DNA from: an uncultured Bacteroidia bacterium | GTDB lineage: Bacteria; Bacteroidota; Bacteroidia; Bacteroidales; F082 | NCBI GenBank assembly: GCA_902774295.1 | Contig: CACYHP010000001.1 | Coordinates: 310,001 to 374,000, forward strand | Reading direction: 5' to 3' | Length of the DNA stretch: 64,000 bases | Notes under the pieces: generated by a model | What the model was told of the DNA's origin: nothing | Database searches by the model: none | What the model saw: only the letters and a program-made list of their open reading frames with translations | Position numbers and translations under genes: made by a program | In this document: piece by piece, positions 15,256 to 24,038 of the stretch | Layout: each line of letters starts with the position of its first letter | Position numbering within the stretch: the stretch's first letter is position 1

Positions 15256-16833
15256 ATGAAAAAACTTGCAGAAAATCCTTTGTTTGTATTCCTTAGCGGA
15301 TTGATTTTAACCGCTGTGGTTTATTTTGTCTCAATTTTTATGGGACATCACTGGCAGCTGAACTCAAGCATTGTCGAAGACTCGGTCCTGAATCATGGCA
15401 CGATGCTGATTTTGTCGGTTCTGCTGATTTTAGCTTTCAAAAAGCAGGTTAATTATCGCATCGCGATGCCGAAAGTAAACCAGATTTTAAAGCCGATACT
15501 GTTCGGAATCCTTTGCGCTGTGGTGATAAACGTGGTCATGAACATCATCTCTGTCATTGTCATCGGCTCGATACAGACTCATCCTTTGATGAAAAACACT
15601 ACGTTTTTGAAAAATTTCCTGTCGGTTTTTATCCTTGCCAGCATAGGGGAGGAGTTCCTTTTCAGAGGATTCTTCCAAAACTATCTGAAGCCGCTCGGCG
15701 CTCGGGGATTCAAGATTTTCAAAAGAAGAATAAGCTTGCCGGTGTTGATAAGCGCCCTGACCTTCAGTGCAGCACATCTGGTACTTCTTGCTTCGGGTGT
15801 CGATACGATGTTTATCATTAGAGTCCTTGTCTTCACCTTTGTTTTAGGCTTAATCGCCGGCTATTATCAGGAAAAGCAAGACAATCACATCTTCGCCATC
15901 TTCGTTCACATGGCTGGCAACCTGATGGGGCTGGTTTCAGTAATAATGATGACGATGAGCTTTAATGCGCAGAACAAACCTGCGGGCGAGACTTTCGACC
16001 TTACAAAACATGGTGCGCATTATGTATTCACGGCGAGCATCAACGGCACAGCTGACGCCACTATCCTTGTGGAATCAGGCATCCCGGCTCTTCTTGCCGA
16101 CTCGGCATACGTTTTCAATAATGGGATTTTTTCGGATTTGACCCTGACACCGACCAGCGGTAAGGAGAAAATAGACCTTGGCGGACGCGTCTATAAGATC
16201 ACACACAAGGCCAACGGAACGGTGCGGATAGGTAAAAGCACATCTTTTAATGGCGATGTTTTTGTCTTGTCGAATTACGATTACGGAAATTACGAGATGG
16301 CGGTGCCGGTGATGTATCTGCACAACGACCTCGACAGAGGCAGCCGTATCGTCAACCTCGACCTTGGTAACCAACGGATGCAGATGCTAAGTAGAAAAGC
16401 GCTCATCACTAAAAAAGCAAGTTATTCGAAAAGCACGATGAATACCGACACATACATGAATATGTTTGCTGTCGAGACCAGCGCGACGCTCGACGACGGG
16501 ATAAAACCGAGGACACTCAGCGGCAATTTCCTCATCGATTTTGGCAATCCGGAACTGTTGTTCCTTCTAGAGCAGATCGAGGAAGTCCAGCAGTTTCTTG
16601 CCGACAATGCCGATCTTGAACTGCATGAGGCTGTCGCCCCAAACGGTCAGGTTGTTGGACAATACATCATCACAGAACAATGTCAGCTTGGAGGCATCAC
16701 CTTCCCTGATGCTGTAGTCGTCATCACAAAAAATCTGCCATTAATCACAACACCCGGCAACATCGGATTGAAATTCTTCGAAAAGACCGATGCCGTGTTT
16801 GACTTTGACCAGTCGGTGGTTTACACAAAATGA
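15256..16833 (+). CDS. CPBP intramembrane protease fused to a retropepsin-like domain
   Basis: The 525-residue protein has two modules. Residues 1-235 are a CPBP (Abi/CAAX-protease type) membrane domain with conserved motifs GEEFLFRG (Glu132, Glu133, Arg137), SAAHL (His174) and FVHMAGN (His218, Asn222), the expected glutamic intramembrane peptidase set. Residues about 250-525 form a soluble domain with retropepsin-like features: ILVESGIPALLADSAYV resembles the DTG-containing flap region, and GLKFFEKTDAVFDFDQSVVY resembles the closing strand. Where an aspartic protease has DTG or DSG this protein has ESG (273-275), so the second domain may be inactive or act as a binding module. I know of no such fusion as a named system, which makes it a good candidate for study. 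Confidence 0.85.
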   Translation: MKKLAENPLFVFLSGLILTAVVYFVSIFMGHHWQLNSSIVEDSVLNHGTMLILSVLLILAFKKQVNYRIAMPKVNQILKPILFGILCAVVINVVMNIISVIVIGSIQTHPLMKNTTFLKNFLSVFILASIGEEFLFRGFFQNYLKPLGARGFKIFKRRISLPVLISALTFSAAHLVLLASGVDTMFIIRVLVFTFVLGLIAGYYQEKQDNHIFAIFVHMAGNLMGLVSVIMMTMSFNAQNKPAGETFDLTKHGAHYVFTASINGTADATILVESGIPALLADSAYVFNNGIFSDLTLTPTSGKEKIDLGGRVYKITHKANGTVRIGKSTSFNGDVFVLSNYDYGNYEMAVPVMYLHNDLDRGSRIVNLDLGNQRMQMLSRKALITKKASYSKSTMNTDTYMNMFAVETSATLDDGIKPRTLSGNFLIDFGNPELLFLLEQIEEVQQFLADNADLELHEAVAPNGQVVGQYIITEQCQLGGITFPDAVVVITKNLPLITTPGNIGLKFFEKTDAVFDFDQSVVYTK

Positions 16834-16927
16834 TAAGAGTTTTTTCATATAGTCAGAAAGTGGATTTCGTTGATATCAAATCATTAGAAAAATCAATATA
16901 TTGTAATAATTTGATTTAAATATTTTA

Positions 16928-16935
16928 TATCTTTG
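16928..16935 (+). promoter_or_regulatory. -7 element TATCTTTG for the T9SS cargo pair
   Basis: TATCTTTGTGG lies 50 bases before the ATG at 16985 in a very AT-rich region, and would start a leader of about 43 nt. It is one of the few -7 elements in the window not followed by CA or CG. Confidence 0.55.
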
Positions 16936-16984
16936 TGGTCTGAATGTTTATTATTCAATTATTAACCTTTAAATCTTAAATAAT

Positions 16985-17785
16985 ATGAAAAAAATCTTTA
17001 CAGTTTTAACGCTGATGCTTGTCATGGCATCGTTCAGTTCAAATGCCCAACAAAAGGATGAGGCTTGGTTGGAATACGATAACGGCGTCTTTATGACCGA
17101 TATCGGACTTCTGACAGGCGATCCTATCTACTGGGGTAACATGTTCACACCTAGCCAGTTGGCTGATTTTGACGGCTATCAATTGATAAAAGTCAAGATT
17201 TGGGACCACACCCCATATAACGGTTATCTGATTATCTATCAAGATAATAGCGAGACAGGTCCTGCTGAAATGGTTTACATGCAGCAATACAGTGTCGAAG
17301 GAACAAACGATTGGACAGAGATCGAACTCAACACTCCTGTCGTTTTGGATGTGACAAAGAACCTTTGGATTACCTTTAACAACTCTGACGGCGAATTTAC
17401 CATCCCGGCAGCCGACGATTGTGGCGATGCTAACAGCCGTTGGATCTCGGAAGACGGTCGTGAATGGGCAGATGCTTCAACTGTGGGTATGCCTCCTTTC
17501 ACTTGGCTGATTCGTGGTTTGATTTCAAACGAAGGATTATCGGTTATTGAACTTGGTGCAGGAAATGCTATGGTTCATCCTAATCCGGCAACAAACGTCC
17601 TCAATGTTTCAGCAAATAATATGCTGAATGTCAGAATCTTCGATATGACCGGCAGAGAAGTCAGCCGTCATGAAGCTATGGCCAACGAGGTCGCTATTGA
17701 TATTGCAGGATATCAGTCGGGCTTGTATCTTGTTCGTATTGAAACAGAAGCAGGTGTCATCGTGAAGAAAGTCACAATTCAATAA
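16985..17785 (+). CDS. T9SS type A sorting domain protein, 266 residues
   Basis: After a signal peptide (MKKIFTVLTLMLVMASFSSNAQ), residues about 25-180 form a beta-rich secreted domain (DNSETGPAEMVY, NLWITFNNSDGEF and similar). The C-terminus is a type A T9SS sorting domain: VHPNPATNVLNVSA, VRIFDMTGREVSRHE and SGLYLVRIETEAGVIVKKVTIQ. It should cross the outer membrane by T9SS and be attached to the surface or released. The central domain was not matched to a named family. It is followed 8 bp later by another T9SS cargo gene. Confidence 0.85.
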   Translation: MKKIFTVLTLMLVMASFSSNAQQKDEAWLEYDNGVFMTDIGLLTGDPIYWGNMFTPSQLADFDGYQLIKVKIWDHTPYNGYLIIYQDNSETGPAEMVYMQQYSVEGTNDWTEIELNTPVVLDVTKNLWITFNNSDGEFTIPAADDCGDANSRWISEDGREWADASTVGMPPFTWLIRGLISNEGLSVIELGAGNAMVHPNPATNVLNVSANNMLNVRIFDMTGREVSRHEAMANEVAIDIAGYQSGLYLVRIETEAGVIVKKVTIQ

Positions 17786-17793
17786 TCAACAAG

Positions 17794-19815
17794 ATGAAAA
17801 AGTGCTTTTTACTTATATTTCCATTGTTATTTGCAATGGTTTTACAAGGCCAAAATAGGGCTCTGTTGCTTAGCGAGTCGTTTAACGGAAACAACATCCC
17901 TTCAGGCTGGACCATTGCCGGCATGGGACAAAACAGCTGGTCGATCAGCCAGACACGTAATGCCGGTGGCGAGAAAAATGAGTTGATGCTTCAACACAAC
18001 CCGACCTTTGTTGGGATAAGCCGTTTTGTTTCGCCAGCCGTTGACCTTACGGGCAAAAACAATGTCGTTGTCTCTTTCAAACATTATCTCGACAACTATT
18101 CAGGTTCGCATACCATTGGCATCGCCACGACATCCGACGGAGGTGCCACTTGGAATGACGCATGGTCGGAAACATATAATGTAGACGGCAGGTATGAAGT
18201 CAGACAGATTGTCGAGACTTCCGACATCGGACAAGCCAACGTGCAGTTTGCCATCTATTACAGCGGCAACTCATTAAACATCGATTATTGGTATTTTGAT
18301 GATATTGTGATATACAATCTCGAAAACACCGATGGTGATTTAGATGCAATAGAAGTGCCTGATCTGGTGACTGTTGGCTATAATTCTGTGGCTTTCAAAC
18401 TTCTCAACAAGGGAAGCAATGTCATCACATCATTTGAGGCATCATATCAGTTTGAAGGTCAAGATTTGGTCACCCAGACCTTCACGACCAACATGGAGCC
18501 ACTTGAAGCTAAAACCTTCATCTTCGCCACCCCGACTTTCCTTGAAGCCGATAACTATCTGCTGACTGTCAGTCTGTCGAAAGTCAACGGAGCAGCTGAT
18601 GACGACCCGGATAACAACGTGCTTACGAAGAATGTTTCAGTGAACATCAGTCTGACGGAGCGCATTCCAATGATTGAGCATTTCTCGGCTTCGACATGCG
18701 TACCCTGTGTCAATGTCAACAATCTGATGCTTCAGCTCACGCAAAATAACCCAGGCAAGTTCACCTACACTAAATATCCGGAGCAATTTCCTGGTAGCGG
18801 CGACCCTTATTATTATTCGGAGGTGGGTGTGAGAGACAATTATTATGATGTTTCTTGGGTGCCATACGTCCTGCTTGATGGCGTGCTTCAAGACGGCGCC
18901 TTGACACAAGAGGCTTTCGATGCCGAACTTGCAAAGCAGTCGCTGGCTGAAATCAGAGGCGCTTTCGATGTCGATGGTAACCACATCGTCGTCTCGGTTG
19001 ATCTGATGGCATACGCCAAGCTTGAAAACATCGTTGCGTATGTGACGGTGAACGAAAAGACCACCACTGGAAATGTGGGCACCAACGGCGAGACCTCGTT
19101 CCATCACATTCTCATGAAGATGTTGCCTAACGCCAACGGAAACACCATCACCATCAATGCGGGCGAATATGAGCATCTGGATTTCGATGTCGACCTCTCT
19201 TCAACACATGTCGAAGAGATGAGCGACCTCGAAGTGGCGGTGTGGCTGCAAAAATACAGCACTAAAGAGGTGTATAACAGCCATTATCTGTATGAGTACA
19301 CGACACATCCTTATCCAGTTGGAGATTTGCAGCTTACAGCAAACGGAAACATGATAACCGCCACATGGGGAGCTCCCGCTTCGGGCAACCCGACGGGTTA
19401 TGACGTGTTTGTCAATGGCGAACTAGTCGTCGAAAACAATCCAGCCTTAACATATACCTTCAATTCGACTACAAATGATTACAATGTCGTTGAAGTCCGT
19501 GCCGTCTATGCGGGTGCGAAGACCTCGGTGAAGGCTGTCGCAGGTTTGTTTGTTCCACAGTCAGTAAGCGAACAAGTCGCTCCAGCATTCAAGTTGTATC
19601 CAAACCCATCAGATAATATTGTGTTTGTCACCTCTGATGTTAACTTGCAAGCTATAAGACTTTACGACATCGCAGGTCGTCAGGTTCATAACATCACACT
19701 CAGTGGCACCACTGCTGAATTGGATGTCAGAGATTTAGATGGAGGCATCTATTTCATACAAGCCATTTATTCAGATGGAAACACCGCGACTCAAAAACTG
19801 GTTGTGACGCATTAA
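17794..19815 (+). CDS. T9SS cargo with choice-of-anchor and Omp28-like thioredoxin-fold domains
   Basis: This is a 673-residue secreted protein. After the signal peptide, residues about 24-175 resemble a choice-of-anchor (J-type) jelly-roll domain (ESFNGNNIPSGWTI, DYWYFDDIVIYN). A CARDB-like beta domain follows (about 185-285). Then comes an Omp28-like thioredoxin-fold region with a CVPC pair (Cys302, Cys305) in MIEHFSASTCVPCVNVNN, and a fibronectin-like domain near 500-585. The T9SS sorting domain begins at KLYPNPSDNIVFV. The CxxC suggests a surface redox or binding role, which is inference. It is probably co-transcribed with the gene 8 bp upstream, and a strong hairpin follows. Confidence 0.88.
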   Translation: MKKCFLLIFPLLFAMVLQGQNRALLLSESFNGNNIPSGWTIAGMGQNSWSISQTRNAGGEKNELMLQHNPTFVGISRFVSPAVDLTGKNNVVVSFKHYLDNYSGSHTIGIATTSDGGATWNDAWSETYNVDGRYEVRQIVETSDIGQANVQFAIYYSGNSLNIDYWYFDDIVIYNLENTDGDLDAIEVPDLVTVGYNSVAFKLLNKGSNVITSFEASYQFEGQDLVTQTFTTNMEPLEAKTFIFATPTFLEADNYLLTVSLSKVNGAADDDPDNNVLTKNVSVNISLTERIPMIEHFSASTCVPCVNVNNLMLQLTQNNPGKFTYTKYPEQFPGSGDPYYYSEVGVRDNYYDVSWVPYVLLDGVLQDGALTQEAFDAELAKQSLAEIRGAFDVDGNHIVVSVDLMAYAKLENIVAYVTVNEKTTTGNVGTNGETSFHHILMKMLPNANGNTITINAGEYEHLDFDVDLSSTHVEEMSDLEVAVWLQKYSTKEVYNSHYLYEYTTHPYPVGDLQLTANGNMITATWGAPASGNPTGYDVFVNGELVVENNPALTYTFNSTTNDYNVVEVRAVYAGAKTSVKAVAGLFVPQSVSEQVAPAFKLYPNPSDNIVFVTSDVNLQAIRLYDIAGRQVHNITLSGTTAELDVRDLDGGIYFIQAIYSDGNTATQKLVVTH

Positions 19816-19849
19816 CGAAAGAAGACTAATTAGTCAGAATTAATCATAT

Positions 19850-19878
19850 CGGGGGGCAAAATATCATTTTGCCCCCCG
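19850..19878 (+). terminator. Strong hairpin after the T9SS cargo pair
   Basis: The arms CGGGGGGCAAAAT (19850-19862) and ATTTTGCCCCCCG (19866-19878) are perfect complements around a 3-base loop. The hairpin lies 35 bp after the stop of the second T9SS gene. There is no long U-tract, but the GC-rich stem fits a terminator for the plus-strand unit. Confidence 0.75.
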
Positions 19879-19935
19879 ATTGGTACTCAATAACTTTCTA
19901 CCGCTCCATCGAAATATTGGAAAGCAGTAATAAAT

Positions 19936-19970
19936 AAAAAACGCCAACCCTTATCGAGTCAGCGTTTTTT
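19936..19970 (-). terminator. Terminator after tRNA-Cys
   Basis: On the minus strand AAAAAACGC and GCGTTTTTT pair around a 17-base middle, and the right arm ends in a run of T. It follows the 3' end of tRNA-Cys by a few bases, as expected for its intrinsic terminator. Confidence 0.7.
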
Positions 19971-19972
19971 CG

Positions 19973-20043
19973 AGGTACCAGACGGAATCGAACCGCCGTA
20001 AAAGGTTTTGCAGACCTTCGCCTAGCCACTCGGCCATGATACC
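19973..20043 (-). tRNA. tRNA-Cys (anticodon GCA)
   Basis: The 71-nt sequence folds into a cloverleaf. The acceptor GGTATCA pairs with TGGTACC (one G-T pair), the D stem is GCC/GGC, the anticodon stem AAGGT/ACCTT carries loop CTGCAAA with anticodon GCA, and the T arm is GGCGG-TTCGAAT-CCGTC. The discriminator base is T (U73), as is usual for tRNA-Cys. The CCA end is not encoded. A -7 element TATTTTTG lies at 20059-20066 and a terminator hairpin follows. Confidence 0.93.
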
Positions 20044-20058
20044 CTGTATTTGGGACTG

Positions 20059-20066
20059 CAAAAATA
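20059..20066 (-). promoter_or_regulatory. -7 element TATTTTTG for tRNA-Cys
   Basis: Minus-strand TATTTTTGCAG lies 15 bases before the 5' end of tRNA-Cys, the right distance for transcription starting a few bases upstream of the mature tRNA. Confidence 0.6.
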
Positions 20067-20101
20067 CAACTTTTTTCAATATCCCAACGTTTTTTCAAAA
20101 A

Positions 20102-20401
20102 TTATTTTTTGCGGCTCTCATTGCGGCTTTCAACCCAGAGCCATAAACGCCACATCAACCAGCCCCACGCAAAGAACAAAACGTAGTAAACCCACTTCGG
20201 TGTCGTGGGCTGATAAGCGTCCTCGTTGATGATCTCGGAGTACTGCTCCGTCGGGATGTCGGCGTAATAATAAGCTCCCGCACCGAAGTCATAGCCTTCC
20301 ACCAAGCCAAACCTGTTGGCCATGATCCAGCCTGCCAAAGCCAAGGTGACTACCACCACCACGATGGTAATCACCTTGAAAATAGTGTTACTACGACTCA
20401 T
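20102..20401 (-). CDS. Small two-helix membrane protein in transporter operon
   Basis: This 99-residue protein has hydrophobic helices near residues 8-28 and 68-88, with an aromatic and acidic stretch between them (YYYADIPTEQYSEIINEDAY). No family was recognised. Its ATG directly abuts the stop codon of the upstream YeiH-type transporter, so the two are almost certainly co-translated. It may be an accessory subunit of that transporter, which is inference from position only. Confidence 0.7.
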   Translation of the reverse strand: MSRSNTIFKVITIVVVVVTLALAGWIMANRFGLVEGYDFGAGAYYYADIPTEQYSEIINEDAYQPTTPKWVYYVLFFAWGWLMWRLWLWVESRNESRKK

Positions 20402-21739
20402 TTATTTGAACAAATCGAGATTCGGGACATCGAACACCACACCTGAGAGCAGGAACCATACTGCGAACAACGTCAACAGGATGTTGAACACCTGTCCGAC
20501 GATATACAGCCACAGCACCTTGCCACCCTGCATCTGCTTGAAGAGAGTCTTGAAGTTAGTGTCCAATCCGATGCTGGTGAATGCGAGCACGAAAGCCCAG
20601 TTCTTATACTGGTCAAGCACTCCGTTGATGGCCTTCACCTCAGCGCCGCTGGTCAACGGCATGATGACGAACGATGCCACCAATGATGCCACGAAGAAAC
20701 CGATGATGAACTTCGGGAAACGCGTCCAGATCTCGCCTGCGCCCACGTTCTTGTCGCCAGTCTTGTCGACCTTCAAAGCGAAGAATACCGCCACGAAGAA
20801 GGCGATGAAACCGATGAGTATGTTCTGAATCATCTTCACCATCGATGCCACCTGCTCGGCTTCCTCACCGAGAGCGCTACCGGCAAGCACCACAGCGCCT
20901 GTCGAGTCGACAGTACCACCGATGAGCGCACCGCCCATCATCTGGTTCATGCCTGCCCAACGGATGATCATAGGCTCAAACACCATCATCAAAATGGTGA
21001 AGATGATTGAGATAGAGATTGCCAACGAGAGGTCTTCTTTCTTTGCCTTTGCGGCAGCTCCTGTAGCGATGGCGGCTGATGTTCCGCACACCGAAGTGGC
21101 TGATGCCAATGTGATAACCAACGGCTTGTTGTCGATTTTCAACACCTTGGTGCCAAACCACCACATGAAGATGATGACGATAGGAGTCACAATCCAAGCG
21201 ATGCCGAGACCGTAACCGGCAAATTTATATATGTTGCTGAACAACACCGAGAATCCCATGATAACCAAACCGGTCTTGATGTAAAACTCAGTGCGTATTG
21301 CAGGTTTCAGCCATTCCGGCGTGCCAACGGTGTTGGAAATCAACAATCCGATGAGCAATGCCCAGAATGCCCATTCGAGGTACATCTTGAGTGTGAATTC
21401 GGCGCTTATCATCCTGACAAGGATGCAGATGACGAATAAAACAAGGTATGCAGGGATGAACTTGCTGAGTTTCTCGCCCTGTAGCTTGATGCCGATGCCG
21501 AACAAAATACCCGTCACAAGGAAGGTACGTAACAACTTAATCCAGAAAGAGCCGTTGCCGAACTGTGAGGCAAGCGATTTCTTCGCCTCGACGTTCTCCC
21601 ACCAGTGCCATGTGCCGAATTTTAAGGCTGAGAAGTCAAACCAGCCGGTCAAAACCGACACGCAGGCTATAGCGATGACGATGAATCCAATCCACACCGC
21701 CAACCAGTCTTCTTTTTTCAATAAATCAGATTTTGCCAT
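20402..21739 (-). CDS. YeiH family putative sulfate/anion exporter
   Basis: This 445-residue inner-membrane protein has about eleven hydrophobic segments and YeiH-type blocks: KTGLVIMGFSVLFSNI, SATSVCGTSAAIATGAAAKA, GGTVDSTGAVVLAGSAL and FTSIGLDTNFKTL. The family is annotated as putative sulfate exporters, with little direct biochemistry. The protein is longer than the usual 330-350 residues because of extra N-terminal helices (residues 1-120). It follows a porin gene by 18 bp and abuts a small membrane protein gene, which suggests an envelope-spanning pathway for one solute. Confidence 0.85.
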   Translation of the reverse strand: MAKSDLLKKEDWLAVWIGFIVIAIACVSVLTGWFDFSALKFGTWHWWENVEAKKSLASQFGNGSFWIKLLRTFLVTGILFGIGIKLQGEKLSKFIPAYLVLFVICILVRMISAEFTLKMYLEWAFWALLIGLLISNTVGTPEWLKPAIRTEFYIKTGLVIMGFSVLFSNIYKFAGYGLGIAWIVTPIVIIFMWWFGTKVLKIDNKPLVITLASATSVCGTSAAIATGAAAKAKKEDLSLAISISIIFTILMMVFEPMIIRWAGMNQMMGGALIGGTVDSTGAVVLAGSALGEEAEQVASMVKMIQNILIGFIAFFVAVFFALKVDKTGDKNVGAGEIWTRFPKFIIGFFVASLVASFVIMPLTSGAEVKAINGVLDQYKNWAFVLAFTSIGLDTNFKTLFKQMQGGKVLWLYIVGQVFNILLTLFAVWFLLSGVVFDVPNLDLFK

Positions 21740-21757
21740 AATCTTAAATCTTTAAAT

Positions 21758-22801
21758 TTAGAATTTGTAATTTATCATCGCAACAATGCGGTGTGATTCT
21801 TTGCCTGCTTCAGGCTTGATATAGCTGTAATCAAGCTTCATGTTGAGGAACTTCCATGGCCAGTAGCTGATGCCGACGCTGTAGGTGTCCTTGGCGCCCT
21901 TGTCGATGTCGGTGTCGCCGTTGAAACGGTCATAACGCAACACCGGCATGAGGACTTGCGACTTCTCTTTGCCTAATTTGAAGTTGTATCCTGCCACGGC
22001 ATAGAGACCGTTGCTGTTGTAGTTGCTGATGGTGTCGTTGACACCTGTCTCGCCTGCCACAAACTCTGAACGTACGACAAATGACTCGTTTTTAAACTGG
22101 AGACCGCCGCTGTAACGGTTGCGGGCACCCTTGGTGTCGTTGTTGGTGTTGAGGAACTCTCCGTTGTAGATGGAACCGGTGAGGGTGAGCTCCTTGAGCC
22201 ACGGATGGAACTCGATGCGGCCCGCGATGTCCTTGCGGTTGTTGTTGTCAACCACGTTGGTGCCGTTGCCGTTGAACACGCCGACAGAATACTCTAAGAG
22301 ATGGAAGCCCTTGCCGTTGGTCTCCACCTTGAAGAGCTTGCCCGATGCCATGACACCGATGTCACGACCAAGTTTGCCAACACCGCAAACATCGTTGTAT
22401 CCCACAAGCTTGGTTATGACCTCTCCATAGTCGTAAAACTCAAGGTTGACAGGGTTCATGGCCGTCTCCATCGTGAACGGAATCTTAAATTGACCTGCCT
22501 GAATCGACAAAGCGTCACAGAAAGTGTATTTTAAATATGCGTCAACAAGCATTGGAGAGTTGAGGAAGTCGCCCTGAATCTTGTACGACAACTTGTCGGT
22601 GAGCTTGCCGTCAATCGACATACGTACACGGCGCATCCTGAATGTGCTTGTCGTGAGGTCAAAGTCACTGTTGAAATCTGCCTCATACATCCCCTGGACA
22701 AATCCTGAAATCTTCGGAGTCCTGTCAACATTCTCTTGTGCAAATGCTAATCCGCTGAACATCAGCATGATAGCCAATAATGTAAATTTTGTTTTTTTCA
22801 T
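21758..22801 (-). CDS. Porin, OprP/OprO-like beta-barrel (first paralogue)
   Basis: This 347-residue protein has a signal peptide (MKKTKFTLLAIMLMFSGLAFAQ) and a full-length barrel ending in an aromatic residue (IVAMINYKF). Blocks such as SGFVQGMYEADFNSDFDLT, FRMRRVRMSIDGKLTDKLSY and IQAGQFKIPFTMETAMNP are typical of the phosphate-selective porin (OprP/OprO) family. It is the first gene of a three-gene unit with the YeiH-type transporter and the small membrane protein, with its own -7 element. It is a close paralogue of the next gene upstream. Confidence 0.85.
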   Translation of the reverse strand: MKKTKFTLLAIMLMFSGLAFAQENVDRTPKISGFVQGMYEADFNSDFDLTTSTFRMRRVRMSIDGKLTDKLSYKIQGDFLNSPMLVDAYLKYTFCDALSIQAGQFKIPFTMETAMNPVNLEFYDYGEVITKLVGYNDVCGVGKLGRDIGVMASGKLFKVETNGKGFHLLEYSVGVFNGNGTNVVDNNNRKDIAGRIEFHPWLKELTLTGSIYNGEFLNTNNDTKGARNRYSGGLQFKNESFVVRSEFVAGETGVNDTISNYNSNGLYAVAGYNFKLGKEKSQVLMPVLRYDRFNGDTDIDKGAKDTYSVGISYWPWKFLNMKLDYSYIKPEAGKESHRIVAMINYKF

Positions 22802-22842
22802 TTTTTAATGATTTATTTAATATTTCTATTCGTTTTTCGGTG

Positions 22843-22850
22843 CAAAGATA
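22843..22850 (-). promoter_or_regulatory. -7 element TATCTTTG for the porin-YeiH operon
   Basis: Minus-strand TATCTTTGCACC lies 42 bases before the porin ATG at 22801, so this operon is transcribed separately from the upstream paralogue. Confidence 0.6.
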
Positions 22851-22924
22851 CAAAAAAAGTAAAAGCTTTTACTATTTATGAAAAAAATTTTTTTCCCGTA
22901 GGAGAACTTTCTATGAAAACACTA

Positions 22925-23980
22925 TTAAAATCTATAGTTTAAAATTGCTACGATATGATGATCTTCCTTGCTGTTATTCCAATTTATATATTGATAGTCG
23001 AGCTTGAAATTAAACTGTGGTATCGGCATATAATAAATACCGGCGGTATAATAGTTTACAGCATCTTCATTAAAAGCTTTGCCTTCACCAACACGGTCGT
23101 AACGCAACACAGGCATGATTTTCTGTTTGCCTTTGCAGATTTTGAACCAATATCCGGCCACTGCGTAAAAACTGTAGTTTTTCACATGTTCATTTACGGT
23201 TATTGTCTGATAAACATGAGATGGATGTTGAATCTCTTCTCCTGTTTCAGCACCGATATATTCCGAGCGGACGACTAATCTGTCGTTTTTGAACTGAGCA
23301 CCAATACTCCAACGGTTGAACACACCTTTATTAATGCTGTCGCAATAATAGTTGCCGTTACGAATTGAACCAGAGAATGTCAGACTTTTTATCGGATGGA
23401 AATCCAGACGGCCGACGAAAATCTTATTATTGTTGTTGTCAATATTATTTATGCCGTTGCCGTTAAAGATACCGGCTTTATATTCAATGACATTGTTCTC
23501 CAGTTTTCCGCTTGCCATCACACCTATATCGCAACCGAGAGCACCGAGGGGGGAGATGTAGCTGTATTCATATCCCACAAGCTCTTTGATGGCTGAGCCA
23601 TAGTCGAAAATCTCGCAGCCGAAAGCCGGATTCAGCTCGTTCTCGATGGTGAAGGGCGTCTTGAACTGTCCTGCCTGTATAGCAAAAGCATCGCAGAAAT
23701 CATATTTGACGATTGCGTTTACCAGCATGGGTTGCCTCACGAAATCGCCGCTTATCACCCAAGAGAGTTTCTCGGTCAGATTACCCGAAAGACTCAGGCA
23801 AACACGATGGAAACGAAACGAGTCGTTCATCAGTTTGAAATCATTGTCGAAGTTCGCATCGAAACGAAACTGTGCGAAGCCGGAGACCTTCGGAATCCAG
23901 TCGGTTTTTTTCTCTTGTGCGAAAGTTAACGCGCTGATACACAGTATAATAGCCACTAATGATAATCTTATTTTTCTCAT
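22925..23980 (-). CDS. Porin, OprP/OprO-like beta-barrel (second paralogue)
   Basis: This 351-residue outer-membrane protein has a signal peptide (MRKIRLSLVAIILCISALTFAQ). It is collinear with the neighbouring porin, with matching blocks such as FRFHRVCLSLSGNLTEKLSW, IQAGQFKTPFTIENELNP and GCDIGVMASGKL, and the same ending (LNYRF). The two probably arose by tandem duplication. Differences concentrate in the loops, so the solute preference may differ. It has its own -7 element and is not tightly linked to a transporter gene. Confidence 0.85.
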   Translation of the reverse strand: MRKIRLSLVAIILCISALTFAQEKKTDWIPKVSGFAQFRFDANFDNDFKLMNDSFRFHRVCLSLSGNLTEKLSWVISGDFVRQPMLVNAIVKYDFCDAFAIQAGQFKTPFTIENELNPAFGCEIFDYGSAIKELVGYEYSYISPLGALGCDIGVMASGKLENNVIEYKAGIFNGNGINNIDNNNNKIFVGRLDFHPIKSLTFSGSIRNGNYYCDSINKGVFNRWSIGAQFKNDRLVVRSEYIGAETGEEIQHPSHVYQTITVNEHVKNYSFYAVAGYWFKICKGKQKIMPVLRYDRVGEGKAFNEDAVNYYTAGIYYMPIPQFNFKLDYQYINWNNSKEDHHIVAILNYRF

Positions 23981-24020
23981 TCTTTAATCATTTTGTTAAG
24001 AATACATTTCGTTTTCGCTG

Positions 24021-24028
24021 CAAATATA
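24021..24028 (-). promoter_or_regulatory. -7 element TATATTTG for the second porin
   Basis: Minus-strand TATATTTGCAGC lies 41 bases before the ATG at 23980. It sits next to the tandem repeat array that starts at 24039. Confidence 0.5.
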
Positions 24029-24038
24029 CAAAAAATTG

